Of a DNA stretch of 26,229 nt, positions 9,323-16,642 are shown piece after piece. The notes beneath the pieces are model-generated. The model did not search any database and was not told the origin of the DNA. It saw nothing but the letters and a program-made list of their open reading frames with translations. Within the stretch, counting starts at the first letter, position 1. The number at the start of each line of letters is the position of its first letter. The translations under genes were made by a program, and so were the position numbers. The DNA is from DATJZH01 sp035499215 (GTDB lineage Bacteria; Actinomycetota; Actinomycetes; Streptosporangiales; Streptosporangiaceae). The stretch spans positions 1 to 26,229 of the forward strand of contig DATJZH010000398.1 in NCBI GenBank assembly GCA_035499215.1, written 5' to 3'.

Positions 9323-11593
9323 CTACACAGCGTCGGATGCCCCGGCCGCGCCGGGCAGCCCGAGTGCCCGGCGGATGAAGTCGACCTGGAGCAGCAGCAG
9401 GTTCTCGGCGACCGCCTCCTGGGACGCCATGTGCGTCACGCCGGACATGGGCAGCACCGAGTGCTGCCTGCCCGCGGCCAGCAGCGCCGCGGACAACCGG
9501 AGCGAATGCGCGACCACGACGTTGTCGTCGGCCAGGCCGTGGATGATCAGCAGCGGCCGGCTCAGCGCGCCCGCGCCGGCCAGCAGCGAGCTCTGCTCGT
9601 AGGCCGCCGGCTGCTGCTGCGGATGCCCGAGGTAACGCTCGGTGTAGTGCGTGTCGTACAGGCGCCAGTCGGTGACCGGCGCGCCGGCAACCGCCGCGTG
9701 GAACGCGTCGGGCCGGCGCAGCACGGCCAGCGCCGACAGGTAGCCGCCGAACGACCAGCCGCGGATGGCGACCTTGTCAAGATCCAGGTCGGGATGCCGC
9801 TGCGCGGCCGCCCGCAGGGCCGTGACCTGGCCGGCCAGCGGCGGTCCGGCCAGGTCACCGGCCACCGCGTGCTCCCACGCCGGGCCGCGTCCGGGGGTGC
9901 CAGCGCCGTCGGCGACCACGACGGCGAATCCCTGCTCGGCGAACCACTGGGCGGCGAGGAAGGCTGACTGGCTGGCCAGCACCATCTGCGCGTGCGGCCC
10001 GCCGTACGGGTTCATCAGCACGGGCAGCGGGCCGGTGCCGGGCTGATGCCAGGAGGGCAGCAGCACCGCGGTCCTGATTTCCTGCTCCCCGGCGCAGAAT
10101 AGGTCGGGGGCCGGGCTGGGCAGCAGCGGCCGCTGCGCATGCGAGGTGATCCGCGCGGCCTCGGCGCCGCCGCGCAGCACCGAGACGGTCAGGCCGTCGC
10201 GGCGCAGTGAGCGGCTCGCCGCCACGGTCGTGCCGCCCGCCCGCCTGCCGCTGCGCACCTGCGGCCCGTCATCGGCCGCGGCAACGGCGGCCAGGCCGTC
10301 CGGGCCGAAAGTCCAGAGCCCGATCTGTGCTGGCTCGTCACCGGATGCGGCAAAGAGCACGGTGTCGCCGTCGACGCTCAGGATCTCCCGGACCTGCAGC
10401 CCGGCCGGCGTGACCGGCTTTGCCGTGCCGGCGGCGAGGTCCGCCGCGCTGGCAACGAGCAGCCGCCGGGTGGCGCCGTCATCCTGGGTCCACGCGATCG
10501 CGCCGCTGCTGGTCCAGGCAGGCCCGCCGGGAATGATCTCCAGCCACGGCTCGCCGACGTCATCGCGGACGACCGCGGTGGCGCCGCTGACCGCATCCAC
10601 CGCCAGAACCCGCATCCGGCGCTGATCCCGGCTCTGCACCACGATCAGCGGATGCTGCGCCTGCGGGCGGTCCCAGCGGGCGGTGACCAGATAGGGGAAG
10701 GCCGCGTGATCCCACTGCACCTGGGTCATCGTCCCGCCGCCGGCCGTCCCGCCGTCGGCCGTCCCGCCGCCGGCCGTCCCGCCGCCGGCCGTCAGGTCGA
10801 GGCCGACCAGGAAGAGGGCCACGTCGGCGTTAAGCGTCCCCGCCGCCGGATAGCGGATCTCGCTGGCCGGCCTGTCCGGGTTCGCCGGGTCGGCGATGTA
10901 CCAGCGCTGGACCGCTGTGTCATCGACGCGGGCCGCCAGCAGCGCGGCGGAGTCCGGTGCCCACCAGTAGCCGCGCGAGCGGTTCATCTCTTCCGCGGCG
11001 ATGAATTCTGCCAGGCCAAACGAGAGGCCGCCGGCCGGTCCCGGATCCGCTACCGCGCGATCAGTCCCGGTGCCGGTGTCGAAGACCCGCAGCGCGCACG
11101 CGCAGACGTAGGCGATCAGCCTGCCCGACGGATCGGGCCGCGGGTCGGCAGCCGGGGTGCGCACGGCAAGCTGGCGGACGGCGGGCTCGGTCCCGGCGGG
11201 CTCGGTCCCGGCCGCTGCGCCTGCCGCGCTGGCGGCCGTGCCGCCCAGGTCGGCGAGGTACACCCGTCCGGACAAGCTGAACGCCGCGACCGTGAAGTCC
11301 CGGTCAGTGGCGAACGCGGTGATGCCGGCGGCCTGCTCTCTGGCGCGCTCGCGCCGTGCCCGTTCCTGGGGATCCAGCTCGGTGCCGCTGAGGCCGATCT
11401 GCGCCGGGTCGGCTATCAGCCGCTCCCGGCCGCTGGTCACCTCCAGCACCCACAGGCAGGTCACCGGATCGCTGCCGTGCCGTGACCGCAGGAACGCCAC
11501 CGCCCCGCCGTCGGGCGAGATCTGAAAGGACCGGGGCACGCCGAGCGTGAACCCCTGGGTCCTGGCGTTCTGACGCGGGAAGGTGTCCGTCAT
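9323..11593 (-). CDS. S9 family peptidase (dipeptidyl-peptidase IV / prolyl-oligopeptidase type)
   Basis: A 756-residue serine peptidase that would cleave short peptides, often after Pro or Ala. The N-terminal two-thirds is the DPP-IV-type beta-propeller (FQISPDGGAVAFLRSRHG, DPRPDPSGRLIAYVC, YWWAPDSAALLAARVDD). The C-terminal alpha/beta hydrolase carries Ser in GWSFGGYLSAL (codon at 9752-9754), Asp in IIHGLADDNVV and His in MSGVTHMA, so the catalytic triad is complete. There is no signal peptide, suggesting a cytoplasmic enzyme. A 15-bp tandem repeat (10731-10790) inserts a GGTAG-rich loop within the propeller. ATG 11593 was chosen because the conserved region begins there (MTDTFPRQNARTQGFTLG) and an AGGA lies upstream. 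The longer open frame to 12430 runs antisense through mshB and is not coding. It diverges from mshB with a 54-base gap. Confidence 0.93.
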   Translation of the reverse strand: MTDTFPRQNARTQGFTLGVPRSFQISPDGGAVAFLRSRHGSDPVTCLWVLEVTSGRERLIADPAQIGLSGTELDPQERARRERAREQAAGITAFATDRDFTVAAFSLSGRVYLADLGGTAASAAGAAAGTEPAGTEPAVRQLAVRTPAADPRPDPSGRLIAYVCACALRVFDTGTGTDRAVADPGPAGGLSFGLAEFIAAEEMNRSRGYWWAPDSAALLAARVDDTAVQRWYIADPANPDRPASEIRYPAAGTLNADVALFLVGLDLTAGGGTAGGGTADGGTAGGGTMTQVQWDHAAFPYLVTARWDRPQAQHPLIVVQSRDQRRMRVLAVDAVSGATAVVRDDVGEPWLEIIPGGPAWTSSGAIAWTQDDGATRRLLVASAADLAAGTAKPVTPAGLQVREILSVDGDTVLFAASGDEPAQIGLWTFGPDGLAAVAAADDGPQVRSGRRAGGTTVAASRSLRRDGLTVSVLRGGAEAARITSHAQRPLLPSPAPDLFCAGEQEIRTAVLLPSWHQPGTGPLPVLMNPYGGPHAQMVLASQSAFLAAQWFAEQGFAVVVADGAGTPGRGPAWEHAVAGDLAGPPLAGQVTALRAAAQRHPDLDLDKVAIRGWSFGGYLSALAVLRRPDAFHAAVAGAPVTDWRLYDTHYTERYLGHPQQQPAAYEQSSLLAGAGALSRPLLIIHGLADDNVVVAHSLRLSAALLAAGRQHSVLPMSGVTHMASQEAVAENLLLLQVDFIRRALGLPGAAGASDAV
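10731..10790. repeat. Four tandem 15-bp repeats inside the S9 peptidase gene
   Basis: Copies of GTCCCGCCGCCGGCC start at 10731, 10746 (one base different), 10761 and 10776. They are in frame and encode a Gly/Thr/Ala-rich loop on the minus strand. Confidence 0.85.
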
Positions 11594-11634
11594 AGGAGTA
11601 GATCCTGCCAGCCGGGCCGCCCGGCAGTTCCAGC

Positions 11635-11640
11635 TAGGCT
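11635..11640 (+). promoter_or_regulatory. Putative -10 box (TAGGCT) of a leaderless mshB promoter
   Basis: TAGGCT ends 7 bases before ATG 11648. There is no Shine-Dalgarno sequence close to the start, which agrees with a leaderless transcript. Confidence 0.5.
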
Positions 11641-11647
11641 CGGCGAT

Positions 11648-12511
11648 ATGAGCAATCCAGCAGGCCGCAGGCTCCTGCTGGTGCACGCCCATCCCGATGA
11701 TGAGTCGATCGGCACCGGCGCGACGATGGCGAAGTACGCGGCGGCCGGCGCCGGGGTCACGCTGGTCACCTGCACGCTGGGCGAACTCGGTGAGGTGATC
11801 CCGGCAGAGCTGGCGCATCTGGCTTGGGACGCTGGCGGCGGCCTCGGCGGGCACCGGATAGGCGAGCTGGCAGCCGCCTGCAAGGAGCTTGGCGTCAGCG
11901 ATCACCGGTTTCTCGGCGGCCCGGGCCGGTGGCGAGATTCCGGCATGATGGGCACGCCGTCCAACGACTGGGACGGCTGTTTCTGGCGGGCGGATGTGGA
12001 CGTAGCCGCGGGCGAGCTGCTGCGCGTGATCGGCGAGGTGCGGCCGCAGGTCATGGTCAGCTACGACGCCGACGGCGGCTACGGTCATCCTGATCACATC
12101 CAGGCGCACCGGGTTGCGCGGCGCGCGTTCGAGCTGGCCGGCGGCCTGGTCGGCAAGCTCTATGCCACTGCGGTGCCGAGGTCGGTGCTCACGCAGGCCA
12201 TGGCCATGATCCGGGATGGCGGCTCGGACAGCAGCGCCGGCAGTTCGGCTGGCAGCATCGGGCTCCCGTCCGGAGCGCCTGACGACCATGTGACGACCGA
12301 GATCGACGCGACGGCGTTCCTCGGCGCCAAGCTGGCGGCGATGCGCGCTCACGCTACCCAGATCACGGTCGACGGCCCGTTCTACGCGCTGTCGAACCAC
12401 GTGCGGCAGCTGGCGCTCGGGCATGAGCACTACATTCTGCTGGCCGGGCCGCCCGGCGCCGCGACTGGCCCGCTCGGCCGCGAGACCGACCTGTTCGCCG
12501 CGGTTAGCTAG
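11648..12511 (+). CDS. mshB: N-acetyl-1-D-myo-inositol-2-amino-2-deoxy-alpha-D-glucopyranoside deacetylase
   Basis: A zinc metalloenzyme of 287 residues that removes the acetyl group from GlcNAc-inositol, the second committed step of mycothiol synthesis, in the cytoplasm. The LmbE/PIG-L signature AHPDDE (residues 14-19) supplies His15 and Asp18 as zinc ligands. GGYGHPDHIQAH supplies the other histidines (His147, His150). The N-terminal Rossmann-like strand RRLLLVHAHPDDESIGTGAT is typical. A low-complexity stretch of Gly, Ser and Asp (about residues 195-212) lies in the middle. ATG 11648 has a -10 box 7 bases upstream. The next gene (DUF6113 type) begins 9 bases after the stop, as in other actinobacteria. 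A mycothiol-S-conjugate amidase is the main alternative, but the neighbour and motifs favour MshB. Confidence 0.92.
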   Translation: MSNPAGRRLLLVHAHPDDESIGTGATMAKYAAAGAGVTLVTCTLGELGEVIPAELAHLAWDAGGGLGGHRIGELAAACKELGVSDHRFLGGPGRWRDSGMMGTPSNDWDGCFWRADVDVAAGELLRVIGEVRPQVMVSYDADGGYGHPDHIQAHRVARRAFELAGGLVGKLYATAVPRSVLTQAMAMIRDGGSDSSAGSSAGSIGLPSGAPDDHVTTEIDATAFLGAKLAAMRAHATQITVDGPFYALSNHVRQLALGHEHYILLAGPPGAATGPLGRETDLFAAVS

Positions 12512-12514
12512 CCT
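12509..12514 (+). promoter_or_regulatory. Putative -10 box (TAGCCT) overlapping the mshB stop
   Basis: TAGCCT shares TAG with the mshB stop codon and ends 6 bases before GTG 12521, so the downstream gene could have its own leaderless transcript in addition to read-through. Confidence 0.35.
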
Positions 12515-12520
12515 GCTGCC

Positions 12521-12955
12521 GTGGAGATCACACCGGGCCGGCGCGCCACGGACGGGGCGGGCCCGGGCAAGGACCGCAATGAGAGGCTCGTGTCAGCGGC
12601 CGCGTACCTGATGCTGTTCCTGCTCGGCTTCGCCGAGGGCGTCGTCGGCTGCTTCTACTACGGCAGCGGGCCGGTGCCGCTCGCCGCTCTCGCGTTCGCC
12701 CTCGGAATCTTCGTCACCTGCGTGCTGGCTGGCTGGGGAATGCGCCGCCCGGCCGGCGCGCTGACGCCGGCCATCGGCTGGTTCGCCGCCTCGCTGGTCC
12801 TGGCCACCAGCACTCCGGGCGGCAGCGTGGTGATCACCAATACCCCCGCGGGCAAATGGTTCCTGTTCGGCGGCGCGGGCTGCGTCGCGGCGGGGACGGT
12901 GGCGGCGTTCGTGCTGTGGTCTCGTTCTGTGCCGCCGGGCCGCCGGCGATGGTAG
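12521..12955 (+). CDS. DUF6113-type small membrane protein
   Basis: A 144-residue integral-membrane protein with a ~22-residue charged N-terminus, then four hydrophobic segments (about residues 23-45, 52-72, 80-96 and 108-131) and a short basic tail (PPGRRRW). It resembles the DUF6113 proteins regularly found immediately downstream of mshB in actinobacteria. The function is unknown. The tight link to mshB suggests a role connected with mycothiol or envelope physiology, but nothing in the sequence shows a catalytic site. The GTG at 12521 follows the mshB stop by 9 bases, with a possible own -10 box. Between its end and rocD lie inverted repeats consistent with termination. Confidence 0.75.
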   Translation: MEITPGRRATDGAGPGKDRNERLVSAAAYLMLFLLGFAEGVVGCFYYGSGPVPLAALAFALGIFVTCVLAGWGMRRPAGALTPAIGWFAASLVLATSTPGGSVVITNTPAGKWFLFGGAGCVAAGTVAAFVLWSRSVPPGRRRW

Positions 12956-12980
12956 ATCCGGCTGGCCCGATCCGCGGCCG

Positions 12981-13038
12981 CTGGGGCGACAGGCGACGGA
13001 AAACAGCGTTACGCCCCAGGGTTTCCCGGCACGCCGGG
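12981..13038. terminator. Inverted repeats between convergent genes
   Basis: CTGGGGCG (12981-12988) pairs perfectly with CGCCCCAG (13012-13019). A second, tighter hairpin CCCGG-CACG-CCGGG lies about 13026-13037. Both are in the 141-base gap between the DUF6113-type gene and rocD, which converge here. Confidence 0.4.
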
Positions 13039-13096
13039 CAGGCGATGACCGCGGTGCCGCCAGCGGCGTTGCGGCCGGGCTCGTGCGCGGCGGGCC

Positions 13097-14383
13097 TCAG
13101 CGGACGAGTTCTCCTACCTGGTCAAGCGCCCAGTCCAGCTCGTCCTCGGTGATCACCAGCGGCGGCGCGAGCCTGATCGTGGTGCCGTGGGTGTCCTTGG
13201 CCAGGACGCCGCGCTCGGCGAGCAGCTCGCAGACCCTGCGGCCGGGCAGTGAGGTGAACTCGATTCCTGCCCACAGGCCGCGGCCGCGCACCGCACGGAC
13301 CGATGCGGGCGGCAGTGCCATCAGCCGGGCGTGCATGTGCGCCCCGAGCTTGGCGGAGCGCTCCTGGTATTCGCCGGTGGCCAGCATCGCGATGACCTCG
13401 CGGCCGACCGCGCAGGCCAGCGGGTTGCCGCCGAACGTGGAGCCATGCTGGCCCGGCTGGAAAACCCCGAGGATGTCGCTCGATGACACGACGGCGGAAA
13501 CCGGCACGATGCCGCCGCCCAGCGCCTTGCCCAGCAGGTACATGTCCGGGACCACGTGATCGTGCTCGCAGGCGAACGTGGTGCCTGTCCGGCCCAGCCC
13601 GGACTGGATCTCGTCGGCGATCATCAGTGCGCCGCGGGCGGTGCAGATCTCGCGCACGCCGGTCAGGAAGCCGGCCGGCGGCACGATCACGCCTGCCTCG
13701 CCCTGGATCGGCTCGACCAGGACGCCGACGACGTTCTCGTCCATCGCGGCCGCCAGCGCGCCGAGGTCACCGTAGCGGACGATGCGGAAACCCGGCGTGT
13801 ACGGGCCGAAAGACGCACGCGCATCGGCGTCGGCGGAAAAGCTGATGATCGTGGTGGTCCGCCCGTGGAAGTTGCCGCCGAAGACGACGATGACCGCCTC
13901 GCCGTCGGGCACGCCCTTGACCTCGTAGCCCCATTTGCGCGCTGTCTTGATCGCTGTCTCCACCGCTTCCGCGCCGGTGTTCATCGGCAGCACCATCTCC
14001 ATGCCGGCCAGTGCGGCGAGCTCAGCGCAGAACGGGCCGAACTGATCGTGCTCGAAGGCCCTGCTGACCAGGGTTACCCGGCTCAGCTGCCGGTGCGCTG
14101 CTGCCAGCAGCCGGGGATGCCGGTGCCCGAAATTGAGTGCCGAGTAGGCAGCGAGCAGGTCCAGGTAGCGCCGTCCCTCGACGTCTGTCACCCAGCAGCC
14201 CTCGGCCTCGCGGATGACCACCGGGAGCGGTTCATAGTTGTGCGCGCTGTGCGCGGCAGACTGCGCGCGCAGCTGCGCTGTCACGGTCCCGGCTGTCCCG
14301 GTGCCGGCTGTCCCGGTGCCGGCTGTCCCGGTCCCGGCTGTCCCGGTGCCGGCTGTGCCGGTCCGGCCTGCTGTGCCCGCCAT
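13097..14383 (-). CDS. rocD: Ornithine aminotransferase
   Basis: A PLP-dependent class-III aminotransferase of 428 residues that converts ornithine and 2-oxoglutarate to glutamate-5-semialdehyde and glutamate. Clear motifs: NTGAEAVETAIKTARKW, GNFHGRTTTIISFS, EPIQGEAGVIVPP, IADEIQSGLGRTG, and the PLP lysine in LLGKALGGGIVPVSAV. The family fold begins near residue 40 (QSAAHSAHNYEPLPVVI). Before it lies a low-complexity tail of five AGTGT-type units (about residues 8-35) encoded by a 15-bp minisatellite. ATG 14383 has GGAGG 6 bases upstream, so the repeat tail is probably translated. The gene begins 14 bases after the amidinohydrolase stop, forming a two-gene unit for arginine/ornithine breakdown. 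Confidence 0.94.
   Translation of the reverse strand: MAGTAGRTGTAGTGTAGTGTAGTGTAGTGTAGTVTAQLRAQSAAHSAHNYEPLPVVIREAEGCWVTDVEGRRYLDLLAAYSALNFGHRHPRLLAAAHRQLSRVTLVSRAFEHDQFGPFCAELAALAGMEMVLPMNTGAEAVETAIKTARKWGYEVKGVPDGEAVIVVFGGNFHGRTTTIISFSADADARASFGPYTPGFRIVRYGDLGALAAAMDENVVGVLVEPIQGEAGVIVPPAGFLTGVREICTARGALMIADEIQSGLGRTGTTFACEHDHVVPDMYLLGKALGGGIVPVSAVVSSSDILGVFQPGQHGSTFGGNPLACAVGREVIAMLATGEYQERSAKLGAHMHARLMALPPASVRAVRGRGLWAGIEFTSLPGRRVCELLAERGVLAKDTHGTTIRLAPPLVITEDELDWALDQVGELVR
14291..14365. repeat. Five tandem 15-bp repeats in the 5' end of rocD
   Basis: Units of GGCTGTCCCGGTGCC start at 14291, 14306, 14321, 14336 and 14351, the third and fifth slightly diverged. They are in frame and encode the RocD N-terminal AGTGT repeats. 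Confidence 0.9.
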
Positions 14384-14397
14384 CTCCTGCCTCCCCG

Positions 14398-15225
14398 CTA
14401 CCTCAGCTCGAGGGCGCAGCACTTGGGGCCGCCCCCTGCCTTGCGGAACTCCGACACGTCCACCGGGACCGGCTCGAAACCGGCGGCGGCCAGCTGCGCC
14501 GCCAGGCCGCGGGCCTGCTCGGGCAGTATCACATTGCGCCCGTCGCTGACCGCGTTCAGCCCGAGCACCTCGGCGTCCTCGTCCTTGGCCTCGATCAGCT
14601 CGGCGAAATGCGAGGCTAGCGCTGCGGCGCCCGCGCCGTCGAAGGCTGCCGGGTAATAGGCCGCGGTGTCAGCATCCAGCACGCACAGCGCCGTGTCGAG
14701 GTGATAGAACCGCGGGTCTACCAGGGCGAGGCTGATCACCGGGAGGCCGAACAGCTCCTCGAGCTCCCGCGCCACGGCGACGTCGCTGCGGAATCCGTGA
14801 CCGGCGAAGACCGCGCTCCCGGCGAAAACGATGTCGCCCTCGCCCTCGTTGACGCTGCGCGGCTCCAGCACCGTCCCGTACCTATTCTGCCGGAACCAGC
14901 GACAGTAAGCGGCGGCTTCGGGCGCTCTCTGCGGGAACCGGAAGCTGGCGCCGAGCACCTTGCCGTCGATCACAGTGGCCCCGTTGGCGGCGAAAACCAT
15001 GTCGGGCAGGCCGGGCTCAGGGCTGATGGTGTGGACGGTGTGGCCGAGGCCGGCGAACGCCGCGCGCAGCCGCTGCCACTGGCGCATGGCGCGCGGGGCG
15101 TCCACCGGCCGCTCCGGGTGCATCCAGGGGTTGATGACATAGTCGACCGTGAAGTGCTCGGGAGGGCACATCAGGTACGTTCTGGCCTGCGCGAATGCGG
15201 CGGCGGTGACGGCTGCTGCGGCCAA
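14398..15225 (-). CDS. ddaH: Amidinohydrolase of the dimethylargininase / arginine dihydrolase type
   Basis: A 275-residue guanidine-modifying enzyme (pentein fold). Family motifs: LMCPPEHFTVDYVINPWM (about residues 18-35), PDMVFAANG (about 74-82), NEGEGDIVFAG (126-136), AGHGFRSD, FYHLDTAL with catalytic His175, and KAGGGPKCCALEL with catalytic Cys269. Standard annotation is dimethylargininase, giving citrulline. The VDYVINPWM and MVFAAN segments, with Asn32 and Asn81, also resemble cyanobacterial arginine dihydrolases (ArgZ/AgrE), which make ornithine. The next gene, rocD, consumes ornithine, which favours that reading (inference). TTG 15225 is the likely start: GGAG lies 6 bases before it and no ATG or GTG precedes the conserved core. 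Substrate assignment is open. Confidence 0.85.
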   Translation of the reverse strand: MAAAAVTAAAFAQARTYLMCPPEHFTVDYVINPWMHPERPVDAPRAMRQWQRLRAAFAGLGHTVHTISPEPGLPDMVFAANGATVIDGKVLGASFRFPQRAPEAAAYCRWFRQNRYGTVLEPRSVNEGEGDIVFAGSAVFAGHGFRSDVAVARELEELFGLPVISLALVDPRFYHLDTALCVLDADTAAYYPAAFDGAGAAALASHFAELIEAKDEDAEVLGLNAVSDGRNVILPEQARGLAAQLAAAGFEPVPVDVSEFRKAGGGPKCCALELR

Positions 15226-15276
15226 CTGCGGCTCCAGTCCGAGGCTGATGATCTAGACGGATCCAGCGTAGGAGCC

Positions 15277-15301
15277 GGCGAGGGCAAAAAGCCCTCACGC
15301 C
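15277..15301 (-). terminator. Hairpin with T-loop after the cysS-like gene
   Basis: GAGGGC-TTTTT-GCCCTC on the minus strand (15280-15296), extended by GGCG/CGCC with a small bulge. It lies between the cysS-like stop and the ddaH start. It probably ends the fdxA-dapC-cysS-like transcript, though it could attenuate ddaH. Confidence 0.5.
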
Positions 15302-15362
15302 TCGTGCGCATCAGCGGCGATCGGTTGCGCAGGATGCCATCCGGGCAGCGAATCGTTGCGCG

Positions 15363-16622
15363 CTACCCCAGTCTGACCGGCCGATCGGGCTTCGGCCGGC
15401 CGACGTCACGGGCCAGATCCAGCGCGAGCAGCCGGTCGGCGTGCGCGAACGTCTCGAATTTCGACCCCGGCGGGATCTGGTCGTCCCGCTCGAGTGCCCG
15501 CAGCGCGCGCAGCGCGGCCGGGGTATCCAGATCGTCGTCAAACCCGGCGGCGATGCTGGCCGCATGCCGGGCGGACATCGGCGCGCTGGGCGAGTCCGCC
15601 CAGTCGGCTACCCGGTCCCGCCACCGGCGCAGCGCCCGGTCAGCGGCGCCGAGGATGTCCCAGGTCAGGTTCATCTGCTGCCGGTAGCGATGCTCGAGGA
15701 ACGCCAGCCGCAGCGCGAGCGGGTCAAGGCCGCGGTCGGCCAGGTCAGCCAGGAACACGACGTTTCCCGTCGACGCGTCCATCGCGGCGCCGTCGAACAG
15801 CAGGTGCTCGCCGTGCACCCAGTGCCGGACCACCTCGTGCCCGGCCACCGCATCGGACTGGGCGCGCTCATCCTCGTGCTGCGGAAAGCGCAGGTCGATG
15901 CCGCCGGTCTGGATGTCGATGCGCTCGCCGAGGTAGTGCAGCGACATGGCTGAGCACTCGGTGTGCCGGCCGGGGAAACCGCTGCCCCAGGGGGCCTGCC
16001 AGGTCAGCTCCCGCCCCGCCGGCGTGCCCTGCCACAGCGGCCAGTCGGCGTGGAAGCGCTGGCCGGCAGCCGCCCCGCCCGCGAGCCCGGGGCCGGGGCG
16101 CAGGTCGTCCGGCCGGCTGCCGGAGATCTCGCCGTAGCCGGGAAAGCCGCGCGCGTCGAAGTAGACGGATCCGTCCTGGGCCGGGTAGGCGTGCCCGGTC
16201 TCGATCAGGCGCGCGATCAGGTCCGTGATCAGCCCGATCGACTCCGACGCGCGGGGCGAGTAGTCCGGCGGTGCGACGTTCAGCGCCGCGCAGTCGGCGC
16301 GGAAGGCATCCTCGCGGCACCGGGCGACCGCCAGCGCGGTCTTGCCGTGCGGCCGGGCCGGGACCTTGTCCTCGCAGCCCGGATCGGTCTCGCTGGCACC
16401 GGCCGGCGGGCCCACGTCGGTGATGTTCTGGCAGACGATCACGGTCAGGTGGTGCCGCTGGGCGTTCCGGCGGATCAGGTCGGGCAGCAGGCACGAGCGG
16501 AGGTCGCCGACATGCGCGGAGCGGGTGACCGTCGGCCCGCAGGCATACATGCGCAGCTGGCGGCCGCGGGCCGGAACGATCTCCGCAGCCTGCCGCTGCC
16601 TGCTGTCGTAGAGCCGGAACAT
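15363..16622 (-). CDS. Cysteinyl-tRNA synthetase-like protein with altered active site
   Basis: A 419-residue class-I synthetase fold of the CysS/MshC group. The match runs throughout: MYACGPTVTRSAHVGDLRS (HIGH region, residues 25-43), NITDV, GHAYPAQDGSVYFD, PWGSGFPGRHTECSAM, GGIDLRFPQHEDERAQSD and FDDDLDTPAALRAL. Key residues differ. The KMSKS loop reads MDASTGNV (281-288). The Trp of PGWHxECS is Arg219. The first His of the HHENE zinc motif is Gln248, leaving Cys28, Cys223 and Glu252. The C-terminal tRNA-binding domain is short or absent. It is therefore unlikely to be the housekeeping CysS, and it does not look like a typical MshC, which keeps KMSKS. ATG 16622 has a possible -10 box 6 bases upstream and follows dapC by 20 bases. 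Function unknown. Confidence 0.8.
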   Translation of the reverse strand: MFRLYDSRQRQAAEIVPARGRQLRMYACGPTVTRSAHVGDLRSCLLPDLIRRNAQRHHLTVIVCQNITDVGPPAGASETDPGCEDKVPARPHGKTALAVARCREDAFRADCAALNVAPPDYSPRASESIGLITDLIARLIETGHAYPAQDGSVYFDARGFPGYGEISGSRPDDLRPGPGLAGGAAAGQRFHADWPLWQGTPAGRELTWQAPWGSGFPGRHTECSAMSLHYLGERIDIQTGGIDLRFPQHEDERAQSDAVAGHEVVRHWVHGEHLLFDGAAMDASTGNVVFLADLADRGLDPLALRLAFLEHRYRQQMNLTWDILGAADRALRRWRDRVADWADSPSAPMSARHAASIAAGFDDDLDTPAALRALRALERDDQIPPGSKFETFAHADRLLALDLARDVGRPKPDRPVRLG

Positions 16623-16628
16623 CCTTTC

Positions 16629-16634
16629 AGACTA
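16629..16634 (-). promoter_or_regulatory. Putative -10 box (TAGTCT) before the cysS-like gene
   Basis: On the minus strand TAGTCT ends 6 bases before ATG 16622, within the 20-base gap after dapC. The gene may have its own leaderless transcript. Confidence 0.35.
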
Positions 16635-16642
16635 GGCTCAGT

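Noticed and set aside
11594..12430. N-terminal extension of the S9 peptidase through mshB
   Set aside because: The extension lies antisense to mshB; the conserved peptidase sequence begins at ATG 11593.
14291..14365. CRISPR-like array
   Set aside because: 15-bp units are contiguous without spacers and are in frame within rocD; they are a minisatellite.
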